Source: JAKSCF01 sp028279945
GTDB taxonomy: Bacteria > Bacillota > Clostridia > Peptostreptococcales > JAAYPU01
Reading direction: 5' to 3'
NCBI GenBank assembly: GCA_028279945.1
Contig: JANQMT010000049.1
Span: 1 to 45,668 of the forward strand
DNA: 45,668 nucleotides
Part shown: piece by piece, positions 41,624 to 45,668 of the stretch
How positions within the stretch are numbered: position 1 is the first letter of the stretch
Layout: each line of letters starts with the position of its first letter
Notes under the pieces: generated by a model
Told to the model about the DNA's origin: nothing
The model's database searches: none
The model's input: only the letters and a program-made list of their open reading frames with translations
Program-made: the position numbers and the translations under genes

Positions 41624-43573
41624 TTGAAGAGCTTTTTCAGAGGAATAAGCTTTTATATTCTGATATTTATAATTATATTATCGATTGTATATATGTATGG
41701 AAAGCCGCCACAAACAATCGACGAATTGAATTATTCAAAATTTGTAGTTGAGTTAAAAAATGAGAATATTAGTTCAATACACATAATGGAAAGTACAATA
41801 ACCGGAACCGTAAAATCAACAGGCTCAAAATTTGAAACCTATATGCCGTCTAATATAGAGCCTGAGGTTGTATTTGAAAAGTATATTCTCCCACAAGTTG
41901 AAGAAGGAAAGATTGAACTTTCTGGTCAGCCACCTGCAAAGACGCCTTGGTTCTTTGAAATCCTTCCATCTATCTTTATGATTTTAATCTTTGTAGTTTT
42001 TTGGTTTGTGTTTATGCAGCAGTCTCAAGGTGGAGGACGTGTCATGTCCTTTGGAAAGAGTAGAGCGAAGCTTCACAAAGAAGAGGATCAGAAGAAGGTT
42101 ACTTTTAAAGAAGTAGCAGGGTTAGATGAAGAAAAAGAAGAACTGGAAGAAATTGTAGATTTCTTAAAGAATCCTAAAAAATACATTGACTTAGGTGCAA
42201 GAATACCCAAAGGTATTTTGATGGTAGGTCCTCCGGGAACTGGAAAGACATACTTATCGAAAGCAACTGCCGGCGAAGCCGGTGTACCGTTTTACAGTAT
42301 CAGTGGTTCTGACTTTGTAGAAATGTTTGTTGGAGTAGGTGCATCCAGAGTAAGGGATTTATTCGAGCAAGCAAAAAAGAATTCACCTTGTATTGTATTT
42401 ATTGATGAGATCGACGCAGTTGGTAGAAAAAGAGGTGCCGGCCTTGGAGGCGGTCATGATGAAAGAGAGCAAACATTAAATCAGCTTTTGGTTGAAATGG
42501 ATGGATTCGGTGTTAACGAAGGCATCATTATCATGGCAGCTACCAATAGACCTGATATATTGGACCCGGCAATATTAAGACCGGGAAGATTTGATAGGCA
42601 AGTTGTCATTGGAATACCGGATATTAAAGGCAGAGAAGCTATTTTTAAGGTTCATTCTAAAGATAAACCAATTGATAAAACAGTTGAATTGCAGGTACTT
42701 GCAAGGAGAACGCCAGGATTTACGCCTGCAGATATAGAAAATCTTATGAATGAAGCCGCACTATTAACGGCAAGAAAAAATCAAAAGACCATCAAAATGG
42801 ATACTATTGAAGAAGCCATCACAAAAGTAATCGCAGGTCCAGAAAAGAAAAGCAGAGTCATTAGCGATAATGAAAAAAAATTAACGGCTTATCATGAAGC
42901 AGGGCATGCACTGGTGGCACGTATGCTTCCTAACACGGACCCTGTTCATCAAGTTTCTATTATTCCAAGAGGTAGAGCCGGAGGCTTTACCATGATACTT
43001 CCAAAAGAAGATAAGTATTATGCAACTAAAACGGAAATGGGAGAACAAATTATCCACTTACTAGGTGGACGTGTAGCAGAACAAGTAGTGCTTAATGAGA
43101 TTAGTACAGGTGCAAGTAATGATTTAGAAAGAGCTACAGATATTGCACGAGCAATGATTACCAAATATGGTATGAGTGAAAAACTTGGCCCTGTTAATTA
43201 TAGTACTTCAGATGAAATATTTTTAGGTAAAGATTTTTCAACAAAAAGAAATTATTCTGAAGAGTTAGCATCCATAATTGATAAAGAGATTAAAGATATT
43301 GTTGAAAAGGGTTATGCACAGGCTGAAAAAATACTGACGGATAATATAGATAAACTACATGAAGTAGCCAATAAGTTACTTGAAGTAGAAACGCTGGATG
43401 CAGAAGACTTTGAAGCAATTTTTTCAGGTGAGCAAGTCGATTTAAGCAAAGACGAAGATATAAATATTGTTGAAAAAAAGGAACCAATAAAAGAACAAGA
43501 TTCAGATGAGAACTTGATTGTGGAAGAGAAAAAAACAGATATCAAAGACGATAAAGATGAATTAGAGTCATAA
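41624..43573 (+). CDS. ftsH: ATP-dependent zinc metalloprotease FtsH
   Basis: 649 residues from a TTG after GAGGAGGG. Two membrane helices (about 5-22 and 110-130) bracket an outside domain; the AAA+ module has Walker A GPPGTGKT near 201 and Walker B IVFIDEIDAVG, with the pore motif FVGVGASR; the zinc protease site is HEAGH at 424-428. The C-terminal tail after about 605 is a long Glu/Lys/Asp-rich stretch. It degrades unneeded membrane and short-lived proteins. It ends before a hairpin at 43584. Confidence 0.96.
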   Translation: MKSFFRGISFYILIFIIILSIVYMYGKPPQTIDELNYSKFVVELKNENISSIHIMESTITGTVKSTGSKFETYMPSNIEPEVVFEKYILPQVEEGKIELSGQPPAKTPWFFEILPSIFMILIFVVFWFVFMQQSQGGGRVMSFGKSRAKLHKEEDQKKVTFKEVAGLDEEKEELEEIVDFLKNPKKYIDLGARIPKGILMVGPPGTGKTYLSKATAGEAGVPFYSISGSDFVEMFVGVGASRVRDLFEQAKKNSPCIVFIDEIDAVGRKRGAGLGGGHDEREQTLNQLLVEMDGFGVNEGIIIMAATNRPDILDPAILRPGRFDRQVVIGIPDIKGREAIFKVHSKDKPIDKTVELQVLARRTPGFTPADIENLMNEAALLTARKNQKTIKMDTIEEAITKVIAGPEKKSRVISDNEKKLTAYHEAGHALVARMLPNTDPVHQVSIIPRGRAGGFTMILPKEDKYYATKTEMGEQIIHLLGGRVAEQVVLNEISTGASNDLERATDIARAMITKYGMSEKLGPVNYSTSDEIFLGKDFSTKRNYSEELASIIDKEIKDIVEKGYAQAEKILTDNIDKLHEVANKLLEVETLDAEDFEAIFSGEQVDLSKDEDINIVEKKEPIKEQDSDENLIVEEKKTDIKDDKDELES

Positions 43574-43583
43574 TAGTAAATTT

Positions 43584-43610
43584 CCCCTTGAGGCTTAACT
43601 TCTCAAGGGG
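43584..43610 (+). terminator. Hairpin terminator after ftsH
   Basis: Stem CCCCTTGAG / CTCAAGGGG with a 9-base loop, followed by a mixed A/T tail (attatttatttt). The U tract is imperfect, so read-through into the fumarase genes is possible. Confidence 0.72.
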
Positions 43611-43640
43611 ATTATTTATTTTCAGTTCGGGGGTGATTTT

Positions 43641-44483
43641 TTGAGAGAAGTTAGTACACGACTCATCAAACAAAAGGTTAAAGACATGTTTATAGAAATG
43701 AATTACGAATTAGGAACAGATGTTTCAACTGCTCTTAAAACAGCAAAAGAGAATGAAATTTCACCACTTGGTAAAGAAGTTCTCGAAAATTTAATACAAA
43801 ATCTAGAAATATCAAAAGAAAAGAAAATTCCTATATGTCAAGATACAGGAATGGCAGTTATTTTTATTGAAATAGGGCAAGAGGTCATACTTAAAGATAT
43901 GTATATAGGAGAAGCTATTAATGAGGGTGTAAAAGAAGCGTATGAAGAAGGATATTTAAGAAAATCAGTAGTAAACGATCCCTTGTTAAGAGTTAATACA
44001 AAAGATAATACACCTGCTATTGTTCACTATGAAATGGTACCGGGAGATCAAGTCACTATTAAAGCAGCAGCAAAAGGTTTTGGAAGTGAGAATATGGGAC
44101 AAATGAAAATGCTGACACCTTCTGATGGAAGAGAAGGTGTAGTAAATTTTGTAGTTGATACCATATCAAAAGCCGGATCTAATCCTTGTCCACCTATTGT
44201 AGTTGGAGTTGGAATGGGAGGGACCATGGAGAAATCGGCTTTATTAGCTAAGAAAGCCTTGCTTCGATCAATAGAAAGTAAAAATGCCAATGCACATATT
44301 CAGGAACTTGAAGAAGAAATTTTAGAAAGAATCAATGCATTAGGAATTGGTCCACAAGGCTTTGGAGGACGTACAACTGCTTTAGCAGTCAATATAGAAT
44401 CACATCCAACCCATATAGCAGCACTCCCCGTAACCGTTAACATCAATTGCCACGTATCCAGACACAAAGAATGCACCATTTGA
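43641..44483 (+). CDS. fumA: Class I fumarate hydratase, alpha subunit
   Basis: 280 residues from a TTG after GGGGGTGA. The alpha part of the oxygen-sensitive [4Fe-4S] fumarase/tartrate dehydratase family; the three cluster cysteines are C66 (PICQDTG), C183 (NPCPP) and C270 (INCHVS). With the beta subunit it interconverts fumarate and L-malate. The VGVGMGGTMEKSALLAKKALLR block is typical. Tartrate dehydratase (TtdA) is a possible alternative. The TGA stop lies at the first bases of a repeat element, and the beta gene is 284 bases further on rather than adjacent. Confidence 0.9.
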   Translation: MREVSTRLIKQKVKDMFIEMNYELGTDVSTALKTAKENEISPLGKEVLENLIQNLEISKEKKIPICQDTGMAVIFIEIGQEVILKDMYIGEAINEGVKEAYEEGYLRKSVVNDPLLRVNTKDNTPAIVHYEMVPGDQVTIKAAAKGFGSENMGQMKMLTPSDGREGVVNFVVDTISKAGSNPCPPIVVGVGMGGTMEKSALLAKKALLRSIESKNANAHIQELEEEILERINALGIGPQGFGGRTTALAVNIESHPTHIAALPVTVNINCHVSRHKECTI

Positions 44484-44626
44484 AGCCCTAGCAGTAATCT
44501 TTGATTACGTCGCAGGTCTCATGCAAGGAGATAGAAATTTTGAAGCCCTAGCCGTAATCTCCGATTACGTAGCAGGTCTCATACAGAAACTTTCTAATCT
44601 TTGATTAGTAAAAGTTTTTCAGTTTA
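44480..44626 (+). repeat. Intergenic repeat family B, tandem copies between fumarase subunits
   Basis: Two 60-base units (starting at 44480 and 44540) share tttgaagccctagc, a GTAATC-N3-GATTAC palindrome, and gcaggtctcat. The second unit runs into a hairpin, AAACTTTCTAATC-TTT-GATTAGTAAAAGTTTTT, that looks like a terminator (44587-44619). The inverted copy at 31092-31180 has the same unit plus hairpin order. The fumA stop codon (44481-44483) is formed by the start of the first unit. Confidence 0.85.
44587..44619 (+). terminator. Terminator-like hairpin between the fumarase genes
   Basis: The hairpin end of repeat family B, with a 6-base core stem CTAATC/GATTAG, an outer AAACTTT/AAAAGTTT stem and a five-T tail. 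If active it would uncouple alpha from beta expression; a separate promoter before the beta gene is then needed. Confidence 0.6.
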
Positions 44627-44767
44627 ATTTCGTCCTCGACACTGCCTGATTCCCAAGTATGACATAATAATTATTACATAGAATAAGCAGTATATAAAAA
44701 TTGAGAGATATTTCTTAATCTAATATTGTATTTTGTATACATACCTAATAAGTGAGGAGTTTAAGCC

Positions 44768-45337
44768 ATGATGAAGCCAAAACGGTTAATAACACCTTTA
44801 ACCAATGATAAAATCAATACCCTTGAATGTGGAGATATGGTATTGATTTCAGGAACATTATATACAGCACGAGACGCAGCACATATAAGAATGAAGGAAT
44901 CATTAATAAAAGGTGAGAAAATGCCCATAGAGTTAGAAAATGCAATCATTTATTATGCCGGGCCTACACCACCCAGACCCGGTAATATTTCGGGCTCTTT
45001 TGGTCCTACTACCAGCAGCAGGATGGACAAGATGACCGTACCGCTGTTGGAAGCAGGACTTAAAGGGATGATAGGCAAAGGCATAAGAAGTAAGGAAGTT
45101 ATTCAAGGTATAAAGGATAATAATGCAGTATATTTTGCTGCATTAGGAGGCGCCGGTGCTTTAATATCTAATGCTATTAAGCAAATAGAATATGTGGCTT
45201 ATGAAGATTTAGGGACTGAAGCTATTAGAAAAATTACTGTAGAGGATTTTCCTGTGGTAGTGGCCATTGATTCACTTGGAAAATGTATCTATGATTTGGC
45301 CAGAGATCAGTATCAATTAAAATATGATCCAGCATAA
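44768..45337 (+). CDS. fumB: Class I fumarate hydratase, beta subunit
   Basis: 189 residues, usual for the stand-alone beta (C-terminal) part. Family segments are GDMVLISGTLYTARDAAHIRM, IYYAGPTPPRPG, FGPTTSSRMDKMTVPLLEAGLKGMIGKG and the VYFAALGGAGALIS block. It completes the active site of the alpha subunit. The ATG follows GAGGAGT; a second ATG is the next codon. The 130 bases between the repeat and this gene are AT-rich and hold no clear promoter. Confidence 0.9.
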   Translation: MMKPKRLITPLTNDKINTLECGDMVLISGTLYTARDAAHIRMKESLIKGEKMPIELENAIIYYAGPTPPRPGNISGSFGPTTSSRMDKMTVPLLEAGLKGMIGKGIRSKEVIQGIKDNNAVYFAALGGAGALISNAIKQIEYVAYEDLGTEAIRKITVEDFPVVVAIDSLGKCIYDLARDQYQLKYDPA

Positions 45338-45497
45338 GTTTTTTTTGAGATATTTGAATTAAAATTAAAAAGCTTTCAAAACAATTAAAATATGTCAAAG
45401 AAGTTAAATAAATTAAGCATTCATATATGTATAAAATATCCATATGTTATTTGGAAAAATTTTTTTTAAAAAAATAATGTATACATTGTAATTAGCA

Positions 45498-45526
45498 TTG
45501 AAAAAAGAAAAATTATGTTGTAATAT
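45498..45526 (+). promoter_or_regulatory. Probable promoter of the right-edge gene
   Basis: TTGAAA (45498-45503), a 17-base spacer and TAATAT (45521-45526) lie about 90 bases before the start at 45619. The rest of the 45338-45618 gap is AT-rich with nothing else recognised. Confidence 0.45.
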
Positions 45527-45618
45527 TAACAAAGACTGTAAGGGATATAATGGGTTGCAATGGAATTTAAGTATCAGAGTATACAGACTTTGTATAAATT
45601 ACAATAGGAGGTTAGAAA

Positions 45619-45668
45619 ATGAGCAAAACAGAAGAGCTTCGCCAAAGAAGAGAAAAAATCACACAAGG
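45619..45668 (+). CDS. Start of a probable biotin-dependent carboxyltransferase (MmdA/PccB type), cut by window end
   Basis: Only 16 full codons are present: MSKTEELRQRREKITQ, after a strong AGGAGG site. The start resembles the N termini of methylmalonyl-CoA decarboxylase alpha and propionyl-CoA carboxylase beta subunits (MxxKxEELRxRREKI), which are the carboxyltransferase parts of these complexes. In an anaerobe next to fumarase a Na+-pumping methylmalonyl-CoA decarboxylase is attractive, but the fragment is too short to be sure. Confidence 0.5.
   Translation, partial: MSKTEELRQRREKITQ

Noticed and set aside
41557..41751. A 64-codon + strand frame before and into ftsH
   Set aside because: It overlaps the ftsH start in another frame; no ribosome site or known motif.
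44480..44600. CRISPR-like array (60-base period)
   Set aside because: Only two units, no unique spacers of constant length, no cas genes, and the same unit occurs singly and inverted elsewhere.
1..45668. tRNA, rRNA or insertion-sequence transposase genes
   Set aside because: I saw no tRNA-like cloverleaf, rRNA segment or transposase motif in any frame.

Overview
The window is low-GC DNA from an anaerobic, endospore-forming Firmicute of the Clostridia. This rests on SpoIIE, a methionine T-box, strong AGGAGG ribosome sites, TTG/GTG starts, a [4Fe-4S] two-subunit fumarase and a Na+-type F-ATP synthase. The mix of galacturonate-type sugar-acid genes and Na+ bioenergetics recalls haloalkaliphilic pectin users such as Natranaerovirga or Vallitalea relatives, but that is a guess, not a sequence match. 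Almost all genes lie on the + strand; only sfsA is on the - strand.

Layout. (1) 0.3-3.6 kb: metF-metH, folate/B12 methionine synthesis. (2) 3.7-6.4 kb: dCMP deaminase, then a WecA/TagO-type glycosyl-phosphate transferase and UDP-GlcNAc 2-epimerase for cell-surface polymers. (3) 6.8-15.0 kb: a complete F-ATP synthase operon, atpZ-I-B-E(4x)-E-F-H-A-G-D-C, bounded by terminators. (4) 15.2-16.9 kb: a BrxD-like (DUF2791) ATPase and a YueI-family protein. (5) 17.0-27.6 kb: a sugar-acid locus with UxaB, a DctPQM TRAP importer, an enolase-superfamily enzyme, an SDR, two zinc dehydrogenases (the first very LgoD-like), UxaA and a GntR/FCD regulator. (6) 27.7-30.9 kb: a Met T-box, metG and tatD. (7) 31.5-36.3 kb: a D-cysteine desulfhydrase-like PLP enzyme, then a probable Moco/Tuco riboswitch controlling a molybdate/tungstate ABC importer and a DUF364 protein. 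(8) 36.4-43.6 kb: sfsA (-), spoIIE, tilS, ftsH. (9) 43.6-45.7 kb: two-subunit fumarase and the first codons of a probable biotin-dependent carboxyltransferase.

The standout is the ATP synthase rotor. One c-subunit gene (8288-9340) encodes four fused c hairpins at an exact 83-residue period. Only the first keeps the ion-binding glutamate (E78); the equivalent residues in hairpins 2-4 are glutamine (Q161, Q244, Q327). A second gene (9375-9641) encodes a normal single hairpin with a full Na+ signature (Q32, V63, E65, T66, T67, Y70). If the two co-assemble, the rotor would be mixed, with fewer ion sites than hairpins and a lowered ion/ATP ratio. The probable carboxyltransferase at the right edge could belong to a Na+-pumping decarboxylase, which would fit a sodium economy.

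The sugar-acid locus reads as uptake by the TRAP system, oxidation of L-galactonate to D-tagaturonate (LgoD-like), reduction to D-altronate (UxaB) and dehydration to 2-keto-3-deoxygluconate (UxaA). No uronate isomerase (UxaC), KDG kinase or aldolase is present here. The intergenic regions carry several families of short non-coding repeats, some in multiple copies within the window, with a dense patch at 30.95-31.36 kb.
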